DNA of 33,150 bases from Muribaculaceae bacterium (GTDB lineage: Bacteria; Bacteroidota; Bacteroidia; Bacteroidales; Muribaculaceae): assembly GCA_020026215.1 (NCBI GenBank), contig JAHHQT010000012.1, positions 1 to 33,150 of the forward strand. Direction: 5' to 3'. The notes beneath the pieces were generated by a model, which had not been told where the DNA came from, did no database searches, and saw nothing but the letters and a program-made list of their open reading frames with translations. Positions 1 to 7,398 of this stretch are shown one piece after another; the first letter of the stretch is position 1; the number at the start of each line of letters is the position of its first letter. A program made the position numbers and the translations under genes.

Positions 1-444
1 TACAGAAAACGTAAGATTTTCTTTGGAAAGAACGGAAAACTTGACGATGCACAACTGATTCAAGCTATCCAGAAACACAACGAAGAAAAATTCCTTTATG
101 TGGTTTCTGAAGTCAACAAAAACGATGACAGCATTTTGGACAAAGTAGGAGTGAACTACACTCGTGCGGTGATGTACAGAACTGTCAGCAACGATTTTGC
201 TGCCGACGAACCATTTGACTATGACATGCTTTTGTTCTTCAGTCCTACAGGAGTCAAATCTCTTCTAAAGAATTTCCCTAACTTTGAACAAAAAGACATC
301 GTTATCGGCGGTCTGGGTAGCAACACTACCAAAGCCATCAAAGACGAAGGCCTAAGACTTGACATCGAAGCTCCAACTCCTGAAGCTCCGTCAATGACTG
401 CCGCATTGGAAAATTTCTTAAAAAAGAATCACAAAAAGAAATAA
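1..444 (+). CDS. hemD: Uroporphyrinogen-III synthase, C-terminal part (5' end outside window)
   Basis: The frame is open from base 1 and ends with TAA at 442-444, giving 147 visible residues; the start lies upstream of the window. HemD cyclises and inverts ring D of hydroxymethylbilane to make uroporphyrinogen III for haem and corrinoid synthesis in the cytoplasm. The visible half has the features of a U3S C-terminal domain: a segment LLFFSPTGVKSLLKN (the usual 'V.FTSP..V..F' strand-helix), then IGGLGSNTTKAIKDEGL matching the family's 'AIG..TA.AL...G', then the proline/glutamate-rich stretch APTPEAPSMTAALENFL matching 'A..PT..GL..AI'. It ends in a lysine-rich tail. A strong intrinsic terminator follows. 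HemD is divergent in sequence, so the call rests on the order of these patches and on the adjoining rnpA-yidD cluster, where I recall hemD lying in Bacteroidales. Confidence 0.82.
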   Translation, partial: YRKRKIFFGKNGKLDDAQLIQAIQKHNEEKFLYVVSEVNKNDDSILDKVGVNYTRAVMYRTVSNDFAADEPFDYDMLLFFSPTGVKSLLKNFPNFEQKDIVIGGLGSNTTKAIKDEGLRLDIEAPTPEAPSMTAALENFLKKNHKKK

Positions 445-468
445 TACATTTCTTCAACTAACTTATAT

Positions 469-517
469 AAAACCTTGTCCTTTGCTCAATTGTTGTAGTA
501 AAAAGGCAAGGTTTTTT
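469..517 (+). terminator. Intrinsic terminator after hemD
   Basis: AAAACCTTG (469-477) pairs with CAAGGTTTT (507-515). After one unpaired base, CCTTT (479-483) pairs with AAAGG (502-506). The loop is about 18 nt and a run of seven T begins at 512. It ends 14 bases before the rnpA start codon, so rnpA depends on read-through or on a promoter I could not identify. Confidence 0.8.
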
Positions 518-530
518 TAACCGAATAACA

Positions 531-914
531 ATGGCTGAACTCGGATTAAAGAAAGCAGAAAAATTGTGTAGCAAGATACATGTGGACAAGCTTTTCAGCA
601 AAGGCAAGTCTATCATGGCATACCCTGTACGCTGTGTCTATAAGACCAGTGCACGTACGGACGGCGCACCTGTGCAATTCATGATTACCGTGCCTAAGAA
701 ACATATCCGTCATGCCGTTGACCGCGTGTTGTTACGTCGCAGAATCAGAGAAAGTTACCGACTTAACAAGGACATCATCGTAGAGGCTGCCAAGGAAAGC
801 GACAAACGCTATGACCTGGCTTTCATCTATATCTCCGACAGCATAAAAGACTATGCTTACATTGAGCGCAAAATGCAAAAGTTGCTCAATACCATCGTGG
901 AAAGACAAAAATAG
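531..914 (+). CDS. rnpA: Ribonuclease P protein component
   Basis: 127 residues, a usual length for RnpA. It is the basic protein cofactor of RNase P, which removes 5' leaders from precursor tRNAs. The N-terminal GLKKAEKLCSKIHVDKLFSKG matches the family's 'L.K.ERL....F..LF..G' opening. The signature RNR-type motif is seen as RHAVDRVLLRRRIRESYRLN, in the arginine-rich helix that contacts P RNA. YDLAFIYI follows, as in the conserved 'D.V.I' strand. ATG 531 gives the expected N-terminus. It is followed 18 bases later by yidD, the usual rnpA-yidD order in bacteria. Here the cluster is not next to rpmH or dnaA, which is normal for Bacteroidota. Confidence 0.95.
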   Translation: MAELGLKKAEKLCSKIHVDKLFSKGKSIMAYPVRCVYKTSARTDGAPVQFMITVPKKHIRHAVDRVLLRRRIRESYRLNKDIIVEAAKESDKRYDLAFIYISDSIKDYAYIERKMQKLLNTIVERQK

Positions 915-932
915 CCTTCAGAGACTTCTGAA

Positions 933-1154
933 ATGAAAGACATCATCGTTAAAATTCTGATTATCCCGATTAAATTCTACAGAATGTGCATTTCACCGAT
1001 GTTTCCATCGTGTTGCAGATTCACACCGACCTGCAGTGAGTATGCCATTGAGGCACTCAAAAAGCATGGGCCGATAAAGGGATTATGGCTTGCCATTAAA
1101 AGAATTTGCCGTTGCCACCCTTGGGGCGGAAGCGGTTATGATCCCGTTCCATAA
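933..1154 (+). CDS. yidD: Membrane protein insertion efficiency factor YidD
   Basis: 73 residues, typical for the YidD/DUF37 (haemolytic domain) family. These small membrane-associated proteins assist YidC-dependent insertion of inner-membrane proteins. The conserved cysteine pattern is visible: CISPMFPSCCRFTPTCSEYA, then the amphipathic EALKKHGPIKGLWLAIKRI, then the C-terminal CRCHPWGGSGYDPVP, which is the family signature. The gene lies 18 bases after rnpA. Its TAA shares one base with the next gene's ATG (TAATG at 1152-1156), which suggests translational coupling to the TatD-family gene. Confidence 0.95.
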   Translation: MKDIIVKILIIPIKFYRMCISPMFPSCCRFTPTCSEYAIEALKKHGPIKGLWLAIKRICRCHPWGGSGYDPVP

Positions 1155-1783
1155 TGATTTACGATATACATACCCACCACGAATCTGCCGAAAATGCCGT
1201 TTTCAACTTGATTTTGAAGAACGGACAGGAGATTTTGCCCCAACAATTCTGTTCGGTGGGGATTCATCCATGGTATGCCTGCGATTTCAATGAAAACATG
1301 GCTCAAATTCTACGCAAATATGCAGAACAGCCAAATGTGCTTGCCGTGGGCGAAAGTGGCATAGACAAGCTGAGAGGGGGCGATATGGGCATGCAAATCA
1401 AATGGCTGGAATATCATATCCGTTTGTCGGAAGAACTGGAGAAACCGCTGATTATCCACGATGTGAAAGGAATTGACACAATTTTGGCTCTGAAAAAGAA
1501 ATACAAGCCAGAACAGGCATGGATACATCATGGTTTCCGCGGGAATGAGCAAATGGCAAAATCACTGATTGCCAACGGATTCTATCTATCTTTGGGCGAA
1601 AAAAGGAACGAAAGAGCAGTAAAACTCATTCCTTCCGAACGATTGTTGCTCGAAACGGACGAATCCTTGTTGAGCATAGAAGAGATTGCGGAAAGAATAG
1701 CAGTTGTCAGGGAAACTGACAAAGAAGAAATTCTTACACTGTCAGCGGAGAATATCGCACATATCACACCCTCCATAAAATAA
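1154..1783 (+). CDS. Short TatD-family metal-dependent hydrolase
   Basis: 209 residues, shorter than the usual TatD length of about 255-265. TatD proteins are TIM-barrel metal-dependent DNases or phosphohydrolases. The metal-binding positions are all present in order: DIHTHH near residue 4-9, VGESGID (Glu ligand), PLIIHDVKG (His), WIHHGFRG (His) and LLLETDES (Asp). The protein should therefore be active despite the missing length; most of the shortfall lies between the HxH motif and the Glu motif and near the C-terminus. The start overlaps the yidD stop by one base. I do not assign tatD itself because several paralogues (YcfH, YjjV, TatD) share these motifs. Confidence 0.87.
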   Translation: MIYDIHTHHESAENAVFNLILKNGQEILPQQFCSVGIHPWYACDFNENMAQILRKYAEQPNVLAVGESGIDKLRGGDMGMQIKWLEYHIRLSEELEKPLIIHDVKGIDTILALKKKYKPEQAWIHHGFRGNEQMAKSLIANGFYLSLGEKRNERAVKLIPSERLLLETDESLLSIEEIAERIAVVRETDKEEILTLSAENIAHITPSIK

Positions 1784-1785
1784 CA

Positions 1786-1815
1786 ACAGTCGAAGCCTCG
1801 CGCCCCGACTGTCTT
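1786..1815 (+). terminator. Probable terminator after the TatD-family gene
   Basis: ACAGTCG (1786-1792) pairs with CGACTGT (1806-1812) around a 13-nt loop, followed by CTTCTTCT. The stem is short and the pyrimidine tail is not a pure T run, so this is a moderate call. The rest of 1816-1950 shows no recognisable gene. Confidence 0.55.
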
Positions 1816-1953
1816 CTTCTACATTGTTTCAACATAAATCAGTTTTCTACTATCATTCGGTTTAGTCCTCCTACGTCATTGTGAGGTTATATATGCAAAC
1901 AGTATGCCAAAATTAGCATATACAAACAATGAATAAATAATGTTTCCAAGAAC

Positions 1954-1982
1954 TTGTTTTATCAAAATATTGACTATATTTG
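1954..1982 (+). promoter_or_regulatory. Bacteroidota-type promoter for the AAA/DUF4143 gene
   Basis: TTG at 1954-1956, an 18-base spacer, and TATATTTG at 1975-1982 match the primary sigma consensus of this phylum (TTG-N19-TAnnTTTG). The putative ATG at 2042 lies about 53 bases beyond the expected transcription start. Confidence 0.7.
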
Positions 1983-2041
1983 CAACAATAACCGCAGATT
2001 AATGTAAATATCCACACTTTTCTGCACTTAATAGCGTTGTC

Positions 2042-3363
2042 ATGGAAATACAGAGAAATATTATTGAGTCTTCATTGCCTGGAAAAATCGTGAAAACAGA
2101 AAGCCTATTTTGCTAAAAGGAGCAAGACAAATCGGCAAGACATGGGCCATGGAACAATTCGGCAAAAATAATTTTGAATATTACGCAAAATTTGACTTTG
2201 ACAAGCAACCCGAACTTGCCTCTGTATTCCAAAATTTAAAAAGTCCGGAAAGAATTCTCAAAGAACTTGCACTATATGCCGATATTCCCATCATTGCTGG
2301 TAAAACATTAATCATCTTTGATGAAATACAAGAGTGCGAAAAAGCATTGAACAGCCTCAAATATTTCTATGAGGATGCACCCGAATTTCATGTCATGGCG
2401 GCAGGATCACTACTTGGTGTAGCTGTCAAGAAAAGAAAAATGACAGTGCCTGTGGGGAAAGTGGAAATTATGAGAATGTACCCAATTACGTTCAAGGAAT
2501 TTCTACGTGTAAGCGACAACAAGACATACTCCTATATTGAAGAACTGGAAACACCGACACATCTTCCCGAAATCATTCTGAACAAGTTAAAATTGGAATA
2601 CAGAAGGTATATGATATGCGGAGGTATGCCCGAAGCAACAGTTGCCCTACTTGAAAACCAAGGCATGGAAGAGGTGGACAAGATACTGCAAAACATATTG
2701 GAAATGTACGAACTTGACTTTGCCAAATATGCCGAACCCAGAGAAATTCCTCGCAATCATGCCATTTGGCACTCACTTCCGTCACAACTTGCCAAGGAAA
2801 ACAGAAAATTCATCTACAAAATTATAAAATCGGGAGCAAGAAGCAAGGACTACGAAGACGCGCTGATGTGGTTGGAAGATGCAGGAATGATTTATCGCAT
2901 ATACAATATTTCAAAGCCAGGAATGCCTTTAAGCGCTTATGCAGAAACCGATGCGTTCAAAGTGTATGCCTGCGATTGCGGACTTTTGAGACAGTTGGCA
3001 AAACTCCCTGCATCAATCATATTGGACCAAACGGCGAACTATACGGAATTCAAAGGGGGTATGGCAGAAAATACCGTGCTACAGTCACTTATTCCTACCC
3101 TAAAGGATACGCTTCCGTATTACTGGTCGCCAGACAGCAGGGCTGAGATAGAATTTGTCATCCAATGGGGTGAGGACATCATTCCTATCGAAGTAAAAGC
3201 TGAAAATTGTGTGAGCGGTCGAAGTATAGTGGTCTATCATGAGAAATACCACCCCAAACACAGAATCAGATTCTCCTTTTTCAATTTACAATATAATTGC
3301 GGAATGCTCAGTTGCCCGTCTCCTATAGCGGGATGGTTCCCCAAATGGCTAATAGACAACTAA
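2042..3363 (+). pseudogene. AAA ATPase with DUF4143 C-terminal domain, frame-disrupted near the N-terminus
   Basis: This family (AAA_14 plus DUF4143) has an N-terminal P-loop ATPase and a C-terminal PD-(D/E)XK-like domain. Its members are widespread in Bacteroidota and their role is poorly defined. The main frame carries Walker A (GARQIGKT), Walker B (TLIIFDEIQE), AGSLLGV, the 'YPITFKEFL' block, GGMPEAT, and a C-terminal AEIEFVI...IPIEVKAE nuclease-like motif. It lacks an ATG before the Walker A: the first start-like codon is TTG at 2110, too late for the fold. An ATG at 2042 opens a different frame reading MEIQRNIIESSLP, a good family N-terminus. The main frame is open back to 2068 and reads WKNRENRKPILLKGARQ, again a family match. 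The frames join if one base was lost between about 2074 and 2082. The stop overlaps the convergent aroK stop by four bases. Confidence 0.8.
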
Positions 3364-3908
3364 TTGTTTTTCAGATAATCGAGGATGACTTGTTCGAGTT
3401 CGGCGGCGGTGACTACGGTCTCAGGACCTGTCTCAATTTTGGTAGCGTCGAACATAAAATGCGCCTTTGAATAGAACGGATGACGTCGCTCGACATTTTC
3501 GGTGATGAACTGCATCAGTTCTTCGTCGGTCTTGTCGGCAATGATAGGGCGTTTTGCCTTGGAATGTGGCAAGGTCAAACGATTGAACAGGCATTGCACG
3601 GAAACATGCAGATAGATAACCAAACCTTTTTCGCGCATCACATCAATATTTCTGCCGAAACAGGGTGTTCCTCCTCCACAAGCCACGATTACATCGTTAA
3701 AGTCGGACACTTCCTCCAACATACGTGTTTCAAGGTCTCGGAAACGCGCTTCGCCAGAATCGGCGAATATCTGCTTCACCGTTTTGTGAAAACGGTTTTC
3801 GATATAGTGATCTAAGTCGATGAATTCGCATTGCATCTTGGCGGCAAGAGCACGGCCTAAAGTCGTTTTGCCCGAGCCCATGTATCCTATCAAAAATATG
3901 GGAGTCAT
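3360..3908 (-). CDS. aroK: Shikimate kinase
   Basis: 182 residues, within the normal range. It phosphorylates shikimate with ATP to shikimate 3-phosphate in the chorismate (aromatic amino acid) pathway. Walker A is GYMGSGKTT at residues 8-16. The shikimate-binding acidic stretch FIDLDHYIE follows, then FRDLETRML (shikimate-binding Arg) and ACGGGTP, the family's GGG loop. The lid region has HSKAKRPII, with an arginine expected to contact ATP. The gene begins 11 bases after the dnaX stop on the same strand, so it probably forms an operon with dnaX. Its stop overlaps the stop of the convergent ATPase gene. Confidence 0.95.
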   Translation of the reverse strand: MTPIFLIGYMGSGKTTLGRALAAKMQCEFIDLDHYIENRFHKTVKQIFADSGEARFRDLETRMLEEVSDFNDVIVACGGGTPCFGRNIDVMREKGLVIYLHVSVQCLFNRLTLPHSKAKRPIIADKTDEELMQFITENVERRHPFYSKAHFMFDATKIETGPETVVTAAELEQVILDYLKNN

Positions 3909-3919
3909 CTTATTGATTA

Positions 3920-5788
3920 TTAAGCAAATCCTAAATGATATTTTTTGATGAAGTCTTTGGCTGCCTTGCGACGTTCCACCACATCAATCAACAATTCCTT
4001 TTGTGTCCAGATTTTTTCATCGGCACTCTTTTCACGTTCTTTGATGACCAATGTGAAATTGTCATTGTCCAACTTGCCACGGATATAGGTCATCAATTCG
4101 CCCATTTTCTCATCCACCATTGACATTTGAGACTGGTTTTCCACCTGAAACAAATAGTTGTCGTTGCCCAACGGCTGTGGCATGAACGCCTCCATGGCAT
4201 TAATCAGAATGAATTCAATAGGGTGCGATATCACATAGTTCCGCCAAGCCTCACGTACATCCTCATCGGTGTAGGCTGAACTGCGTTGTCTGAAGACAGG
4301 CGATTTCGGTGCTTCGTTGCCCGCTTTCACTTCAGCAACTTGCGATACCGCAGGTTTTGAAATGGAAATGCTCGGGATAGACATCAACTTACGCCCTGTA
4401 AACGCCGATTTCGCATTGTTCAAGTGTTCAACAGGCTGTGTCATAGGCTGTACAGTCACTTTCGGCATGGAAACAGACGGAGTGAACGATTTGGCAGGAG
4501 CGGGTGTCTGAACCGTTGCCGCAGGGGCAGGTTGGACTGCTACGGGGTTAGGAGCAGGTGCTGCGTGTACCACCTGTGGTTGCACACGTGTAGGAGCAGG
4601 CGCAGAAGGCGCTTGCTGATTCTGAGGGAGACTGCCGGAGTTAGACGGTTGCAATTTCTGCAACGGTTTCTCTTCGGAAGTCTTAACCGCGACCGGCAGT
4701 AGGAGTTGGCAGATTTTTATCAAAGTCAACTCTACCAAGAATTGCTTATTGGTAGCCACACGGTAGTCCAAGTCGCATTTATTGCAATATTCCATAGCGG
4801 AATAGATGAATCCCAAGTCGCAACGGGCAGATTGTTCCTTATAGCGTTCAGCCACTTCTTGGGTTACCTGCAACAATGGGAATGTATTGGCAGAATGCGC
4901 CACCAAAAGTTCACGAAAGTGAGAAGCCAAACCGTTGATGAACAATTTACCTTCAAAACCGTGGTCGCGTACTTCCTTGAAAATCAACAATGACTGTTCC
5001 ACATCCGTCTTTAGGAAAGCCTCCACCAAACGGAAATAATAGTCATAGTCCAAAAGATTCAAGTTTTCAATCACCGACTGATAGGTAATGTTACCCATTG
5101 ATGATGCTGCCACTTGGTCAAATATGGAAAGTGCGTCACGCATTGCACCATCCGCCTTTTGCGCGATAATGTTCAATGCCGACGGTTCAGTAGTATATCC
5201 TTCGTTTTCAGCCACATATCTTAATTGTTCAGCAATATCTTCGGGCGTGATGCTCGCAAAGTCATATTTCTGACAACGAGAAAGAATGGTCGGTAAAATT
5301 TTGTGTTTCTCGGTTGTGGCAAGGATGAAAATCACGTATGCAGGAGGCTCTTCCAGCGTTTTCAAAAAAGCGTTGAAGGCAGCCGATGAAAGCATGTGTA
5401 CCTCATCAATGATGAATACACGGTACTTTCCCGAAACCGGAGGCACAAGCACTTGTTCGGTCAAGTCGCGGATGTCGTCCACAGAGTTATTGGAAGCGGC
5501 ATCGAGTTCGATAATGTTCATCGAACGCTGTTCGTTGAAAGCACGGCAAGATTCGCATTCGTTGCAAGGTTCACCGTCTGCGGTTAGGTGTTCGCAGTTA
5601 ATCGCCTTGGCAAAAATGCGCGCAGTAGTCGTCTTGCCTACACCACGTTGGCCACAGAATAAGTAGGAGTGAGCCAAGCGATTAGACAACACAGCATTCT
5701 TCAGCGTATTCGCCAAAGCATGTTGCCCCACTATCGTTTTGAACGTAGAGGGACGATATTTTCGGGCTGAAACGATGTATTTCTCCAT
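3920..5788 (-). CDS. dnaX: DNA polymerase III subunit gamma/tau
   Basis: 622 residues from the chosen ATG at 5788. This is the clamp-loader ATPase of the replisome. Visible motifs: RKYRPSTF at 9-16, Walker A GQRGVGKTT at 46-54, zinc-module cysteines 65, 75, 78 and 81, Walker B VFIIDEVH at 124-131, sensor 1 ATTE at 157-160, and the SRC arginine finger at 170-172. A Pro/Ala/Gln-rich linker of roughly 100 residues then precedes a tau-like C-terminal domain containing AWRNYVISHP. The frame stays open another 71 codons upstream, but that stretch contains a TAACTTTG promoter element and does not resemble the family, so 5788 is preferred. It heads a likely dnaX-aroK operon. Confidence 0.96.
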   Translation of the reverse strand: MEKYIVSARKYRPSTFKTIVGQHALANTLKNAVLSNRLAHSYLFCGQRGVGKTTTARIFAKAINCEHLTADGEPCNECESCRAFNEQRSMNIIELDAASNNSVDDIRDLTEQVLVPPVSGKYRVFIIDEVHMLSSAAFNAFLKTLEEPPAYVIFILATTEKHKILPTILSRCQKYDFASITPEDIAEQLRYVAENEGYTTEPSALNIIAQKADGAMRDALSIFDQVAASSMGNITYQSVIENLNLLDYDYYFRLVEAFLKTDVEQSLLIFKEVRDHGFEGKLFINGLASHFRELLVAHSANTFPLLQVTQEVAERYKEQSARCDLGFIYSAMEYCNKCDLDYRVATNKQFLVELTLIKICQLLLPVAVKTSEEKPLQKLQPSNSGSLPQNQQAPSAPAPTRVQPQVVHAAPAPNPVAVQPAPAATVQTPAPAKSFTPSVSMPKVTVQPMTQPVEHLNNAKSAFTGRKLMSIPSISISKPAVSQVAEVKAGNEAPKSPVFRQRSSAYTDEDVREAWRNYVISHPIEFILINAMEAFMPQPLGNDNYLFQVENQSQMSMVDEKMGELMTYIRGKLDNDNFTLVIKEREKSADEKIWTQKELLIDVVERRKAAKDFIKKYHLGFA

Positions 5789-5815
5789 AAATAAGAAAAC
5801 CAAAATTTTAGTACT

Positions 5816-5823
5816 CAAAGTTA
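5816..5823 (-). promoter_or_regulatory. Promoter -7 element for dnaX-aroK
   Basis: The minus strand reads TAACTTTG here, 27 bases before the dnaX ATG at 5788. No clear TTG is seen at the -33 distance. Its position decides the dnaX start by placing the longer upstream frame outside the transcript. Confidence 0.6.
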
Positions 5824-5986
5824 CGGAAAAAGGACTAAAAAACGACATGAATTTCCAAATAAAACTATTTTTAACTCCAAATCGGACAAAAGGCGCAACC
5901 AATCCCCCAAAAACCGTCCAAATCCTGCAACAAAAGTACCGCAACAGACGAAACTGAAATAAATAATAAATGTTTGCCCAAAAAGA

Positions 5987-6016
5987 TTGATTAATACACA
6001 AAATTGTGTATTTTTG
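5987..6016 (+). promoter_or_regulatory. Promoter for the aminotransferase gene
   Basis: TTG at 5987-5989, a 19-base spacer, and TATTTTTG at 6009-6016 fit the phylum consensus very well. The start codon follows 32 bases later at 6049. Confidence 0.75.
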
Positions 6017-6048
6017 CCTATAACTAACTACTACTAAAAATTCTCAAC

Positions 6049-7242
6049 ATGGAACATGTTTCATTAAAAATTCAATCACTATCGCCATCTGCAACTTTGG
6101 CTATGTCTCAAAAGAGTAACGAACTTAAAGCACAAGGCGTAGATGTAATCAATTTATCAGTAGGACAACCTGATTTCAATACACCGGAACACATCAAGAT
6201 TGCAGCTAAAGAAGCTATTGACAATAACTTCACTTTCTATACACCGGTTCCTGGTTATCTATCTTTGCGCAAAGCTATCGTGGCTAAAATGAAAAACGAA
6301 AACGGATTGGACTTCACTCCTGAACAAATCGTTGTTTCAGGCGGTGCAAAACAATCTCTTTGCAACGTGATTATGGCTACTATCAACCCAGGGGACGAAG
6401 TGGTTATCCCTACACCAGCTTGGGTAAGCTATGTAGAAATGGTGAAATTGGCAGAAGGTAAAACAGTGACTGTTCCTACAGGCGTTGAACAAAACTTCAA
6501 AGTCACTCCGGAACAATTGGAAGCAGCCATCACTCCTAAAACCCGTATGGTTCTTCTTTGCTCTCCTTCAAACCCAACAGGTAGCGTTTATTCACACGAT
6601 GAATTGAAAGCCTTGGCTGATGTTTTGGCTAAATACCCGGAAATTTTGATATTGTCAGACGAAATCTACGAACACATCAACTTTACAGGCAAATTCGACT
6701 CTATCTCTCAATTCGAATCAGTTCGTGACAGAACAATTATCGTCAACGGTGTTTCTAAAGCATACGCAATGACAGGATGGCGTATCGGTTTCATCGCCGC
6801 TCCTCTTTGGGTAGCTAAAGCATGTACAAAACTTCAAGGTCAATATACATCCAACTCTTCATCAATCGCACAAAAAGCCGCTGAAGCCGCTTACGTTGGT
6901 TCACAACAATGCGTTGAAGACATGCGTGTAGCCTTCGAACGTCGTCGTGACTTAATCGTTAAATTGTTGAAGGAAGTTCCCAGTTTGGAAATCAACCACC
7001 CAGAAGGTGCATTCTACATTTTCCCTAAAGTTACTTCTTATTTTGGCAAGAAATACAACGACTACGTTATCAACGATGCTAACGACTTGGCCCTATATCT
7101 TCTTCAAGAAGCTCACGTTGCAACTGTTAACGGTGATGCATTCTGCGCTCCTGGTTACATCCGCTTGAGCTATGCTACAAGTGATGACAACATCAAAGAA
7201 GCAGTGAGAAGAATCGCTGAAGCATTGGCAAAATTGAAATAA
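6049..7242 (+). CDS. PLP-dependent aminotransferase, aspartate-type (class I, subgroup Ib)
   Basis: 397 residues, standard for subgroup Ib aspartate aminotransferases. It transfers the amino group of aspartate to 2-oxoglutarate, or possibly acts on aromatic or prephenate substrates. The N-terminal block VINLSVGQPDFNTPEHI at 34-50 and YTPVPGYLSLRKAI match AspC/AspB-type enzymes. The cofactor site includes SPSNPTG at 172-178, SDEIYEHI at 203-210, the Schiff-base lysine K237 in NGVSKAYAMTGWRIGF, and the C-terminal substrate arginine in GYIRLSYA. The gene stands alone, with its own promoter and terminator, divergent from dnaX. Substrate preference within the subgroup cannot be read from sequence, so aspC is likely but not assigned. 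Confidence 0.9.
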   Translation: MEHVSLKIQSLSPSATLAMSQKSNELKAQGVDVINLSVGQPDFNTPEHIKIAAKEAIDNNFTFYTPVPGYLSLRKAIVAKMKNENGLDFTPEQIVVSGGAKQSLCNVIMATINPGDEVVIPTPAWVSYVEMVKLAEGKTVTVPTGVEQNFKVTPEQLEAAITPKTRMVLLCSPSNPTGSVYSHDELKALADVLAKYPEILILSDEIYEHINFTGKFDSISQFESVRDRTIIVNGVSKAYAMTGWRIGFIAAPLWVAKACTKLQGQYTSNSSSIAQKAAEAAYVGSQQCVEDMRVAFERRRDLIVKLLKEVPSLEINHPEGAFYIFPKVTSYFGKKYNDYVINDANDLALYLLQEAHVATVNGDAFCAPGYIRLSYATSDDNIKEAVRRIAEALAKLK

Positions 7243-7261
7243 TCCCTATTTCAACATACAC

Positions 7262-7293
7262 AAATGCGTCGAGGTTTTCCCGACGCATTTTTT
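7262..7293 (+). terminator. Intrinsic terminator after the aminotransferase gene
   Basis: AAATGCGTCG (7262-7271) pairs perfectly with CGACGCATTT (7281-7290) around a 9-base loop and runs into six T. Confidence 0.85.
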
Positions 7294-7363
7294 ATATCCG
7301 CTTTTTAACTCAAATAATTGGGAAAGTCGGTCGAAAAAATTATATAAGTTTCCATTATTTCAT

Positions 7364-7371
7364 TATCTTTG
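7364..7371 (+). promoter_or_regulatory. Promoter -7 element for the purF-like gene
   Basis: TATCTTTG at 7364-7371. The expected transcript start is near 7378. This rules out the in-frame start codon at 7369 and supports ATG 7399. Confidence 0.65.
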
Positions 7372-7398
7372 CACAAAATTCTACAAAACTTTATTCCT

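Noticed and set aside
1090..1293. Open frame of 67 codons bridging yidD and the TatD-family gene
   Set aside because: Both real genes are intact in other frames and are coupled by TAATG.
5789..6001. Upstream extension of the dnaX frame by 71 codons
   Set aside because: It contains the TAACTTTG promoter element, is unlike any DnaX N-terminus, and MEKYIVSARKYRP is the expected start.
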